Shown: in pieces, positions 34,123-42,025 of the stretch | Layout: each line of letters starts with the position of its first letter | Numbering within the stretch: position 1 is the stretch's first letter | From: Pseudomonadota bacterium | GTDB taxonomy: Bacteria > Pseudomonadota > Alphaproteobacteria > Sneathiellales > Sneathiellaceae | DNA length: 64,000 bases | Direction of reading: 5' to 3' | Assembly: GCA_024743055.1 (NCBI GenBank) | Contig: JANSXH010000003.1 | Location: 124,001-188,000 of the forward strand | Notes under the pieces: generated by a model | What the model was told of the DNA's origin: nothing | The model's database searches: none | The model's input: the letters and a program-made list of their open reading frames with translations, nothing else | Program-made: the position numbers and the translations under genes

Positions 34123-35325
34123 TTACTCTCCGGAAACCGCCTTGTAGATAAGGCCCTTCAACTCAATAGCGAAGGGATGGGAAAAAGCCATCTGGCGCTG
34201 GGTCATCAGCACCCCGGCGCTGTTGGTTTTAGGTGAAATCCACCATTGGGTTCCGGCAACACCGCCCCAATGTACCTCTCCGGCGGCTGACGGGCTTTCG
34301 AAGGGGAAGGGAGTTTCGCAGACAGCGCTGGCGAGGCCATGACCACGGCCGATCATCTCGCCAATGCCGGGAAACCGGATATTCCTGCCGTCCGGCAGCT
34401 GGTTACGGCAGATCAGGGCCTTGATCTCCGGCGAAAACAGATCGCTGCCGCCGTCAGTAAGGGCCCGCAAAAGCGCCAGCATGTCTGGCAGGGTGGAGAC
34501 CAGGCCGCCACCGCCGGATTGCCGCAGCCTTTCAGTCAGACTGCCGGCGGCAAAAGGCGCATTGTCTTCGCGGGTGAGGCCGCCTTTCATGGGTTCCAGC
34601 AGATCGGCACCGATATAATAGGCAGCAAGGCGGTCGGCCTTGTCGGCGGGTACGAAGAACATTGTATCCGTCATGCCGAGCGGGCTGAAAATCTCCTCCT
34701 GCAGATAGGTCCCGAACACCTTGCCGCTGGCCACCTCGACAAGCCGGGCAAGAACATCGGTAGCATGGGAATATTCCCAGGCGGTGCCAGGATGAGCGAC
34801 CAGCGGCAGCTCGGCTAGCACCTCGATCATATGGGAGAGCGGCGTGTCGGGATTACCGACATTGGCAGCGTGATAGGCCCGGGAAATAAGTCGCTTCGGA
34901 TCAAGAAAAGCATAGGTCAGGCCGGACGTATGGGTCATCAGTTGATGGGGAGTGATGGCACTGTTGGCGGGTTCGGTATCTGTAATCTCCGTGGCATCGG
35001 GCTTCAGGACCTGTAATTTGCCTAGCTCGGGGATATAAGTCTCAATCGGGGCATCCAGATCAATATGTCCTGCCTCGACCAGCTGCAGAATAGCTAGGGA
35101 GGTGATCAGTTTGGTGTTGGAGTAAATTCGGAAAATATGATCGGGTCGCAGCGGGATATTATTCTCCCGATCGGCAAGGCCCGCGCAGTGCATATCAACC
35201 AGATCCTGCCCGATCAACACAGCGGAGGAGACCCCGCTCAGGATCTCTTGATCTACATAGCGTTGCATGGCCGCGTGCAGGGGCGAGAAGTCAAACTCAG
35301 TCGAGATGACAGACAGCTTATTCAT
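34123..35325 (-). CDS. Serine hydrolase of the beta-lactamase (class C) fold
   Basis: A 400-residue protein of the beta-lactamase/EstB/D-Ala-D-Ala carboxypeptidase group. The SxxK motif is SNTK (residues 69-72) in FRIYSNTKLITSLAI, followed by LIDLDAPIETYIPELG-like text and the second motif WEYSHATDVLARLVE with YSH in place of YxN. No signal peptide is apparent, so it is probably a cytosolic esterase rather than a beta-lactamase. The start at 35325 is at MNKLSVIS; an earlier one gives no similarity. Confidence 0.85.
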   Translation of the reverse strand: MNKLSVISTEFDFSPLHAAMQRYVDQEILSGVSSAVLIGQDLVDMHCAGLADRENNIPLRPDHIFRIYSNTKLITSLAILQLVEAGHIDLDAPIETYIPELGKLQVLKPDATEITDTEPANSAITPHQLMTHTSGLTYAFLDPKRLISRAYHAANVGNPDTPLSHMIEVLAELPLVAHPGTAWEYSHATDVLARLVEVASGKVFGTYLQEEIFSPLGMTDTMFFVPADKADRLAAYYIGADLLEPMKGGLTREDNAPFAAGSLTERLRQSGGGGLVSTLPDMLALLRALTDGGSDLFSPEIKALICRNQLPDGRNIRFPGIGEMIGRGHGLASAVCETPFPFESPSAAGEVHWGGVAGTQWWISPKTNSAGVLMTQRQMAFSHPFAIELKGLIYKAVSGE

Positions 35326-35417
35326 ATTAAATTCCCGTTGATGGTGTCTTGAAGTGTGAGGGTTCCGCAGGACGCTATTTAGCACAGCTTTAAAATCGAG
35401 ACCACCGAAAGTCCCGC

Positions 35418-36785
35418 TTAATGTCGCCCTGACAGGCTTGCGGAAATTTCCTCAAGGCTCTTGCCCTTGGTTTCCGGCACCTTGAACAGGGTGACAAGCA
35501 GCGCAAAAGCGGCGATGCCGCCATAGATCCAGAACGTGGTGCTTGGCCCCAACAGTCCTTCAACAGTCAGGAAAGTAAAAGTCACCACCAGGAAGGAGAG
35601 CCAGATGGCCACGGTCGCCAGGCTCATGGCCGGTCCGCGGACATGCTGCGGATATAACTCCGAGATTAGCAGGAACGTAATGCTCGCCGGACCGAACGCC
35701 CAGGCCCCGGCCAACAGCATCACCCCGCCCACCGCCATATATTGCGCCAGCTCCGAGGGCTGAGGCAAAGCGAAAGCGAGACCAAGGGGAAGCAGCCCCG
35801 CCACCATCCCGGCATAGCCGATCAACAGCAGGGGGCGGCGGCCCAGCTTGTCGACCACAAACACGGATGCCACCTGTCCGACAACCAGGGCTATGCCAAC
35901 TCCGAGGCCGGCGACGATATCGAGGGAAATCGCCTCCATCCCGGCAAATTCGAAAATGGTTGGCCCGTAGAAAAAGGCGATGCTGATGCCGGTGATACGT
36001 TGCAGGATGCCAAGACCAACACCGAGATACAGAGCCGGACGGATATTGGCCGCCAGAAGCGCGCCCCAGCCACTGCCCTGTTGACCGAGGCCGGCATTGA
36101 TCTGGTTGATTTCTTCCTCAATTCTATCATGCCCACGAATGCGCTTCAGGGCGGCGCGCGCCGGATCGGGTCGGTTGTTGCACAGGCACCATCGTGGTGT
36201 TTCCGGCAGAACCCAGACACCAATCGCAAAAGGCAAAGCGATAATCGCCGGGAATCCGAGCATCCAGCGCCAGTTGCCGCTGGTATCAAATGCCAGCTCA
36301 ACTAAGTAGCCGCATACAACCCCGAGCATATTTGCAGACATGTAGATCCCCACCAGCCGCCCGCGGACATGATCGGGGGCGACTTCCGCCAGATACAAGG
36401 TGGCAACGACGGAGACGAGACCAATGGCGGAGCCGACAAGGGCCCGACCGATGCCGATGAACAGGACATCCATTGCCGCCGCGCAGGCCAGGGCACCAAA
36501 AAAGAACACAGCGGCCGTAAACAGGAGGGTCGGCCGTCGGCCAAACCGGTCTGCCAGCGGTCCGCCAACCGCGGCCCCGATCAGAGCCCCGGCGAGAGAG
36601 GCCCCCATAATCGTTTCCTCGGCAAAATGACTGAGAGAAAATTCAAACTTGATGAACAGAATGGCGCCGGCAATAACTGTCGCGTTATAGCCGAACAACA
36701 GGCCTCCTATGGCTATTACCGCTGCGGCAAGTGAGATAACCCCTGTCGTTTTTTCCCGTGCCGATTGCGGGGCATTTTCTGCCAT
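35418..36785 (-). CDS. Sugar porter (SP) family MFS transporter
   Basis: A 455-residue, 12-TM transporter. Major facilitator signatures are IGGLLFGYNATVIAGAI, GGPLADRFGRRPTLL, YLAEVAPDHVRGRLVG and PETPRWCLCNN after TM6, and in the second half DKLGRRPLLLIG, ELYPQHVRGPAMSL and VPETKGKSLEEI. These are characteristic of proton-coupled sugar uptake proteins. Substrate unassigned. Start chosen at 36785 for a GAAAGG 6 bases upstream; other ATGs lie 6 and 18 codons further. Confidence 0.9.
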   Translation of the reverse strand: MAENAPQSAREKTTGVISLAAAVIAIGGLLFGYNATVIAGAILFIKFEFSLSHFAEETIMGASLAGALIGAAVGGPLADRFGRRPTLLFTAAVFFFGALACAAAMDVLFIGIGRALVGSAIGLVSVVATLYLAEVAPDHVRGRLVGIYMSANMLGVVCGYLVELAFDTSGNWRWMLGFPAIIALPFAIGVWVLPETPRWCLCNNRPDPARAALKRIRGHDRIEEEINQINAGLGQQGSGWGALLAANIRPALYLGVGLGILQRITGISIAFFYGPTIFEFAGMEAISLDIVAGLGVGIALVVGQVASVFVVDKLGRRPLLLIGYAGMVAGLLPLGLAFALPQPSELAQYMAVGGVMLLAGAWAFGPASITFLLISELYPQHVRGPAMSLATVAIWLSFLVVTFTFLTVEGLLGPSTTFWIYGGIAAFALLVTLFKVPETKGKSLEEISASLSGRH

Positions 36786-36920
36786 TCCCGACCTTTCCCC
36801 CATAGGTATATGGTTGTATTCCCACTCCACGAATAGCATTTCGGTTGCAATGTCGCCATAGGTATCTCCTCACACGATAAATTTACAGACGGAGCCTTTT
36901 AAGGCGGGGTATAATGCAAA

Positions 36921-37133
36921 ATGGCGTCTCAACATCTTTTAAAAGCCGGCTTGATTGGCACCGTTATTCTGGCGCTCTGTTGCTTCACGCCAGTGCTGGT
37001 GATCCTTCTCGGCGCCATCGGTCTATCGGCCCTTGTCGGTGTATTGGACTATGTGTTGCTGCCCGCCCTCGTTTTCTTTATTGGCCTCACGGGATATGCC
37101 CTATGGAAACGCAAAAAACTGACATCGAGCTGA
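36921..37133 (+). CDS. merF: MerF-like mercury(II) transport protein
   Basis: A 70-residue membrane protein. LIGTVILALCCFTPVLVILLGAIGLSAL (in part) and DYVLLPALVFFIGLTGYALWKRKK match MerF: two TM segments, with the vicinal Cys pair C20-C21 of the first helix. The second, cytoplasmic Cys pair typical of MerF (ACCTPK) is missing; the protein ends KRKKLTSS. It overlaps the following Cys-rich gene by 31 bases. No merR, merT, merP or merA occurs in the window. Confidence 0.88.
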   Translation: MASQHLLKAGLIGTVILALCCFTPVLVILLGAIGLSALVGVLDYVLLPALVFFIGLTGYALWKRKKLTSS

Positions 37134-37333
37134 CCTCGGTCCTGACCTGTCCGGACTGCGGCCATAGTGAGACAGAGACCATGCCGACCAATGCCTGTCA
37201 GTGGTTTTACGACTGCAAGGGCTGCGGCACCTTACTCAAGCCCAAAGCTGGTGACTGCTGTGTTTATTGCTCCTACGGCACCGTGCCCTGCCCGCCGATC
37301 CAGGAGGGGGAGAGCTGCTGCAGCCCGACATAG
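37103..37333 (+). CDS. GDCCVxC-domain protein
   Basis: A 76-residue Cys-rich protein (11 Cys). A zinc-ribbon-like start CPDCGHSETETMP is followed by FYDCKGCG, then the defining GDCCVYC (residues 50-56) and the C-terminal SCCSPT. Related proteins in other bacteria are sometimes selenoproteins at the GDCC site; here all positions are Cys codons. It overlaps merF, strongly suggesting a joint role in mercury or soft-metal handling. The same frame is open upstream across merF to 36914, probably by chance. Confidence 0.82.
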   Translation: METQKTDIELTSVLTCPDCGHSETETMPTNACQWFYDCKGCGTLLKPKAGDCCVYCSYGTVPCPPIQEGESCCSPT

Positions 37334-37380
37334 CCTCGGATGGTGCCACCATTATGGTGCACCCATAAAGGAGTCAGGGT

Positions 37381-38262
37381 TTAGGCATCCTCTATAGTGG
37401 AATTCACTTCCGCCAGGATCCAAACGACAAGCGCCGCGAGGGCCGGGTTGGATTTATTGCTTTCAGGATAGACCAGATAAAACCCATCAGCTCCTTCTCC
37501 CGGCTCCTGCCACAGTTCTGTCAGCTTCCCCTGTTTCAGCTCAGAGGCGATGAGCAATCGCGGCGCGAGGGCGATGCCCTGGCCATTGGCAGCGGCATCG
37601 ACCGCCAGGGCAATCTGGTTGAAACGCAGCATGCGCGGGCGGCTCGAGAGGCCCGCCTCTTCGAACACCGCCTCCCACAGATTATGGCCATCGCGGATTA
37701 GCTGCAGATCGAGTATATCCGAGAGGCCACCCACCGGCCCGATATTGGCCGCATAAGCCGGACTGCAGATGGCACAAAGATCCATGGGCCGGAGTTTTTC
37801 AACATGAAACCCGGGAATTGCCGACAGCCGCCCTTGCCGGATGGCAAGATCGACTCCATCGGATTTGAAATTAGCCAGCTCTTCACTGGCGACGACCTGG
37901 ACTTCAAATTCCGGGTGGCTTTTGGCGAGCCGCCCCAGTCTCGGAACCAGCCATTTTGACGCAAAGGAGGGGGTGACGCTCAATGTCAGGCTGCTGCTGT
38001 CGGGCGCGAATTTCCGGGTGGCCTCTTCTATGAGGGACAGGGCCTTGCGCACGGGCCCATGAAACTCCCGACCGCGGCCTGTGAAACTAAGACCCCGGGC
38101 CTCCCGATGGAACAAAGCTGCGCCCAGATCTTCCTCCAGCCGTCGCACCTGTTGCGCCACGGCGCCTTGGGTCACATTCAGCTCCTCCGCTGCCAGCCTG
38201 AAATTCAGGTGGCGGGCCGCGGCATCGAACATTTTCAAACTATTCAGATTGGGGGTGCGCAT
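37381..38262 (-). CDS. LysR-family regulator (GcvA-like)
   Basis: A 293-residue regulator. The N-terminal winged HTH spans residues about 5-64: LNSLKMFDAAARHLNFRLAAEELNVTQGAVAQQVRRLEEDLG (in part). The type-2 periplasmic-binding effector domain has SVTPSFASKWLVPRLGRLAKSHPEFEVQV (in part) and DLAIRQGRL, typical of the GcvA group. It is divergent from the SDR gene with 113 bp between them, so it likely controls that gene. The effector is unknown. Confidence 0.9.
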   Translation of the reverse strand: MRTPNLNSLKMFDAAARHLNFRLAAEELNVTQGAVAQQVRRLEEDLGAALFHREARGLSFTGRGREFHGPVRKALSLIEEATRKFAPDSSSLTLSVTPSFASKWLVPRLGRLAKSHPEFEVQVVASEELANFKSDGVDLAIRQGRLSAIPGFHVEKLRPMDLCAICSPAYAANIGPVGGLSDILDLQLIRDGHNLWEAVFEEAGLSSRPRMLRFNQIALAVDAAANGQGIALAPRLLIASELKQGKLTELWQEPGEGADGFYLVYPESNKSNPALAALVVWILAEVNSTIEDA

Positions 38263-38280
38263 AAGGTGCTGTCCAAGCCA

Positions 38281-38293
38281 GTAGAATTTCTAC
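38281..38293. promoter_or_regulatory. Operator-like palindrome between LysR and SDR genes
   Basis: GTAGAATTTCTAC is a perfect 13-bp inverted repeat 19 bp from the LysR start and 83 bp from the SDR start. Its position fits a LysR regulatory binding site; no ATAC/T-N11-A test was possible beyond visual reading. Confidence 0.45.
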
Positions 38294-38375
38294 AGTCTTG
38301 CGCGACAATTCATGATTAGTCAAGAGGCGGTTTGATGTCCATATTCAGGGCAGACATTTGAAAGGACCGTAAATT

Positions 38376-39080
38376 ATGGCATCACAGAAAACAGCGCTGG
38401 TGACAGCAGGCGGAAGCGGCATGGGCGCGGACGCCGCCCGGTATCTGGCAGAGCAGGGCTTTAAAGTTGGTATTCTGTCGTCCTCGGGTAAAGGGGAGGC
38501 CCTCGGCGAAGAGCTTGGCGGATTTGGGATCACCGGATCAAACCGATCGGTTTCGGATATTGAAGCCCTCGTCAACGGCGCGATGGAGCGTTGGGGGCGA
38601 ATTGATGCCCTTGTGAACTCTGCCGGTCACGGCCCGAAAGGCCCGGTCATGGAAATCAGCGATGACGACTGGCATATGGGTATGGAGGTTTACCTGCTGA
38701 ACGTGATCCGCCCGGCCCGGCTGGTTGCCCCGATCATGGCGGCACAAGGGGGTGGAGCCATTGTCAATATTTCCACATTCGCGGCGTTTGAGCCGGACCC
38801 GCTTTTCCCCACCTCCGGGGTTTTCCGCGCCGCTCTGGCCAGTTTCACCAAGCTGTTCACCGACAAATTCGCCGCTGACAACGTGCGTATGAACAATATC
38901 CTGCCTGGCTTTGTCGACAGCCTGCCGGAAACCGAGGACCGCCGGGCCCGTATTCCCATGGGCCGCTATGGGAAAGCCCGGGAAGTCTCGGCCCTGATCG
39001 GGCATCTGACGTCAGAGGATGGGGCCTATATCACCGGGCAGAATATCCGTATTGATGGTGGGCTGACCCGTGCCGTCTGA
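38376..39080 (+). CDS. SDR-family protein with replaced catalytic Tyr and Lys
   Basis: A 234-residue classical SDR. The cofactor loop TAGGSGMG (10-17), NSAG (81-84), the active-site Ser (S133 in NISTFAAF) and the end PMGRYGKAREVSALIGHLTSEDGAYITGQNIRIDGG (in part) are present. Where YxxxK is expected the protein reads TSGVFR, i.e. Ser-147 and Arg-151. Either the reaction differs or it is a noncatalytic or altered-activity member. It is divergent from the LysR regulator and coupled to the downstream small membrane protein. Confidence 0.85.
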   Translation: MASQKTALVTAGGSGMGADAARYLAEQGFKVGILSSSGKGEALGEELGGFGITGSNRSVSDIEALVNGAMERWGRIDALVNSAGHGPKGPVMEISDDDWHMGMEVYLLNVIRPARLVAPIMAAQGGGAIVNISTFAAFEPDPLFPTSGVFRAALASFTKLFTDKFAADNVRMNNILPGFVDSLPETEDRRARIPMGRYGKAREVSALIGHLTSEDGAYITGQNIRIDGGLTRAV

Positions 39081-39087
39081 GGCCGTC

Positions 39088-39318
39088 ATGGGAGGCCCAG
39101 GAAAAGGGCAGGTCGCTTTTGTCATAAAATGGCTGGCCTCGGTGATTCAGATCTTCGGCTATACGGCAACGGCCTTCGCCCTTACCCCCTGGAACATCTA
39201 TCTGTTTCTGGCCGGCCTTATCGGCTGGCTGGTGGTCGGGCTTTTGTGGAATGACCGGGCCATTATCCTCATCCATCTCGTCGCTTTCGGAGCCATGACC
39301 GTCGGCCTGATGAGCTAG
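39088..39318 (+). CDS. DUF6552 family small membrane protein
   Basis: A 76-residue protein with two or three hydrophobic helices: FVIKWLASVIQIFGYTATAF, NIYLFLAGLIGWLVVGLLW and ILIHLVAFGAMTVGLM. It is of the small DUF6552 type. GAGG lies five bases before the ATG at 39088; a GTG at 39070 is an alternative that overlaps the SDR stop. It is probably expressed with the SDR. Confidence 0.7.
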   Translation: MGGPGKGQVAFVIKWLASVIQIFGYTATAFALTPWNIYLFLAGLIGWLVVGLLWNDRAIILIHLVAFGAMTVGLMS

Positions 39319-39426
39319 GTTGCGTTTCTCTCCTTGCCCCGGTTGGTTTAGAGAACGTCGCCTGGGAGCAATTTCGTCAAACTGGGGCTGTTAGGCTAGT
39401 CAAAGCAAGCCACAAAAAGGACGACA

Positions 39427-40668
39427 GTGCGACATCCCGGCTCTATCCAAGAAGTTGTCGAAAACGGACTATGCATTGGCTGCGGCCTTTGCGAGGCCCT
39501 GACCGAAAACTTGAACATGAAATTGACCGAGCGCGGTGTGTTGCGCCCCCAGGGAACCCTCCGGCGTGACGAAGAAATCCAGCTTCTTTCAGCCTGCCCG
39601 GGGGCCGTTGCGGCTTCCCATATTGAAACCGGTAGCCAGATGGATGAGGTTTGGGGTCCCTGGCAAAAACTTGTCATGGCCTGGTCGGCGGAGCCTGACG
39701 TCCGGTTTCAGGCGTCAACGGGTGGTGTGCTGACAGCGCTTGGCCGATACGCCCTTGACGCAGGGTTGGCAGAATTCGTTTTGCATGCGGGTGTCCACGC
39801 AACCGACCCATTGCGTACGGATTGGGTCATATCTGACACGGCTGAGGAAGTTCTCGATAACTCCGGCTCCCGCTATGGGCCGGTATCGGTTCTGGCCGGG
39901 CTGAAAGCGGCACTGGCGCGCAACGCCCCGTTTGTGCTGATCGCCAAGCCCTGTGACATCAGCGCCGCCCGATTGCTGGCGATATCAGATACCCGGATGG
40001 CAGATAATTGCGTGGCAATGCTGACAATGGTTTGCGGCGGCCTGTCTGACCTGACCAAAACCCGGGAGGCTGTCGCCGGAGCAGGGGTAGCCGAAAAAGA
40101 CGTGGCTGAATTTCGGTATCGTGGTTTTGGAACACCGGGACCGCACCGGATTACCCTGAAAAACGGGCGGTATATTGATATTGACTATAACAGTATGTGG
40201 AGCCGGGATGAGCAGGGGTGGCGGATACAGCAGCGCTGCAAAATTTGCGCAGATCCTATTGGCGAGGCCGCAGATGTCGCTGTTTCGGATACCTGGCCCG
40301 GCGGCAAGCCTGCCGCCGATGATCCCGGGCATAACGGTCTTATCATCCGGACAGGGCGCGGCGCGGATCTGGTGCAGGCGGCAACGGAAGCCGGGTTCCT
40401 GACAACAGCAGAAACCCTTGATGCGCGCCAGTTCGATGAGTGGCAGCCCCACAACGTTCGGAAAAAACGGGCCATACAGCCACGGTGTCTGGGATTGGAC
40501 GATCAAGGCCAGCCAAGCCCGGAATGGCGAGGCTTAAGGGTCCCGGAACTCGCAGAAAATCTGGAATCTTTTAAACGGGAACGTGAAGGAACAGCGCAGC
40601 GGGCGGCCAACGGTGCTTTTCGGGAAGGTTCCAACCTCAAGCTTATAGAAACTCCGGTCGAGGACTAA
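39427..40668 (+). CDS. FrhB/FdhB-family iron-sulfur flavoprotein (F420 hydrogenase/dehydrogenase beta-subunit-like)
   Basis: A 413-residue protein. The N-terminal ferredoxin motif is CIGCGLCEAL (C16, C19, C22), with a fourth Cys in ACPGAV (C57). The FrhB N-terminal domain follows, then a C-terminal domain with ASTGGVLTALGRYAL, IAKPCDISAARLLA, FRYRGFGTPG and RCKICADPIGEAADVAVSDTWPGG. In archaea it binds F420; in proteobacteria its redox partner is generally unknown. AAAGGACGACA precedes the GTG start at 39427. No F420 biosynthesis gene is in the window. Confidence 0.85.
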   Translation: MRHPGSIQEVVENGLCIGCGLCEALTENLNMKLTERGVLRPQGTLRRDEEIQLLSACPGAVAASHIETGSQMDEVWGPWQKLVMAWSAEPDVRFQASTGGVLTALGRYALDAGLAEFVLHAGVHATDPLRTDWVISDTAEEVLDNSGSRYGPVSVLAGLKAALARNAPFVLIAKPCDISAARLLAISDTRMADNCVAMLTMVCGGLSDLTKTREAVAGAGVAEKDVAEFRYRGFGTPGPHRITLKNGRYIDIDYNSMWSRDEQGWRIQQRCKICADPIGEAADVAVSDTWPGGKPAADDPGHNGLIIRTGRGADLVQAATEAGFLTTAETLDARQFDEWQPHNVRKKRAIQPRCLGLDDQGQPSPEWRGLRVPELAENLESFKREREGTAQRAANGAFREGSNLKLIETPVED

Positions 40669-40690
40669 GCCCCCGATCATTTTTGCGCTG

Positions 40691-41629
40691 TCAGGAGTGT
40701 CCGGGGGCAGGGCGGCTTCGGGCGACACCATAGGCGGCGATCAGGGCGCCGATAATATAGAGGATCAGCCCGGCTAATGTGGCCGGGGCATAGGTCAGCC
40801 GGGCATCCATCAATTGCAGGGCAAAGACGATGGCCGGGCCCAGGGAGGTGACCGCCGCGATGGTGGCAGCGGAGGCCAGTGGGACAGCTTTTTGGAACAG
40901 ATAAAGCGGAAGGCCGATGACACCAAGACCGATCAGATAAATGGTGAGCAGCTCTTTAGTCGGCAATTCTACGTCCTTCGCATCGAACCCGAGATAAACA
41001 AAAAAACTGGCGAGCAGGATATAGAGAAAGAACCGCAGCCCGAACTGGGCCAGCGGGCCCACCCCCTGGCCGTTCAGTCGGACGGAATAGAGGATGATAT
41101 AGGCGGCAAGAGCCCCTGAAAACAGGGAAAGACAAATGCCGAGGAGGCCAACGGTCCAGTCCCCGCGAACAAATCCCGAGAGGCCGGAGAGGGTCGTCAC
41201 GATAAGGGCAATGATGCTGAGGATAATCAGCAGATTTCCAAAAATTGCTGTCTTGGTCAGGGTGGTTCGGCCTTCCAGAAAGCCGAATTTTGTCGCCAGG
41301 TGGGTGACCAAAGGTATCATGCCGGAAAAAATAGTAAAAACCACCGCAGGTTCAATCATCTGTACGGCAAAGAAATAGCTGGACCAGGTCAAGGCTACCA
41401 CCAGATTCAGCATAACGACGGTATGAAGGGCAAGGCGGGCGGCACGCAATTGAACCGGCCGAAACAAGGCAGTGGAGCCCATGGTCACCACAAAAACCGT
41501 TCCGAAGACCAGGGCGCCGATCAGAAAGGAATCAACCTCCTGAAAAATCGCACCCAGAAACACCGCCTGGAGGGCTTCCAGAACCACACAGGAGGTTATG
41601 AACAGGATCCCCTGAACGCCTTTTGACAT
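40691..41629 (-). CDS. EamA-like DMT-superfamily transporter
   Basis: A 312-residue membrane protein with about ten TM segments. The EamA pattern is present in two halves, e.g. TWSSYFFAVQMIEPAVVFTIFSGMIPLVTHL (in part) and the second-half IGLPLYLFQKAVPLASAATIAAVTSLGPAIVFAL (in part). Substrate unknown. The start at 41629 (MSKGVQG) is preceded by GGAAAG; a TTG five codons upstream is possible. It is convergent with the FrhB-like gene. Confidence 0.82.
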   Translation of the reverse strand: MSKGVQGILFITSCVVLEALQAVFLGAIFQEVDSFLIGALVFGTVFVVTMGSTALFRPVQLRAARLALHTVVMLNLVVALTWSSYFFAVQMIEPAVVFTIFSGMIPLVTHLATKFGFLEGRTTLTKTAIFGNLLIILSIIALIVTTLSGLSGFVRGDWTVGLLGICLSLFSGALAAYIILYSVRLNGQGVGPLAQFGLRFFLYILLASFFVYLGFDAKDVELPTKELLTIYLIGLGVIGLPLYLFQKAVPLASAATIAAVTSLGPAIVFALQLMDARLTYAPATLAGLILYIIGALIAAYGVARSRPAPGHS

Positions 41630-42025
41630 CGCGATACTTTCCAATTCGAAACGGGGCTAAAAGACCGACTTACCAGCGTTACAGAGGGGAATTGAACCCG
41701 TCAAGAGGGAAGTTGGGGAATGACATTCACCGGGAGCGGGAAAGGCGGTTTTGAAGCTTTTCAGGACCCTAGAGTTCTTTCACCGACAAAAACACTTACT
41801 CGACCGCTAAAACTGCCCTCATTTGTCGCTCCAACTCCGGGCTTAGGGCGTGCGGCAGAAAGTAGAGGCAGTCTTCGAAATCTAGTCACTCTGTACAGTG
41901 TATAGTAGTACAAAGCATGCAAGAACGCCTGAAAAGCCATAATTTAATCCCCTTAATGACACAATCATCTCGTCAATATTTCAATTTAAAGATGATGCGT
42001 CCTGTTCATTGGGTGAGGGGTTACA
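41630..42025. other. 396-bp gap before the DUF4173 gene
   Basis: Besides repeat copy A, the gap contains an 8-bp palindrome CTGTACAG (41891-41898) and AT-rich sequence towards the DUF4173 start. An open frame of about 60 codons at 41720 has no sign of being a gene. No tRNA or terminator was recognised. Confidence 0.5.
41694..41749 (+). repeat. Imperfect direct repeat, copy A (left of DUF4173 gene)
   Basis: This 56-bp element begins GAACCCGTCAAG and ends CGGGAAAGGCGGT. A similar 57-bp copy stands at 43616-43672, after the DUF4173 gene, with about three-quarters identity over the length and blocks of exact identity at both ends. It is the only pair of such repeats found here. Confidence 0.55.

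Noticed and set aside
36914-37333. An open frame starting at 36914 that runs through merF in another phase and joins the GDCCVxC frame
   Set aside because: The overlapped part gives no recognisable protein, while the merF frame is a clear family match; the open frame is probably chance in a short gene.
41720-41905. Small gene of 61 codons in the gap before the DUF4173 gene
   Set aside because: It overlaps the repeat, has no good ribosome site and its peptide shows no domain or membrane feature.
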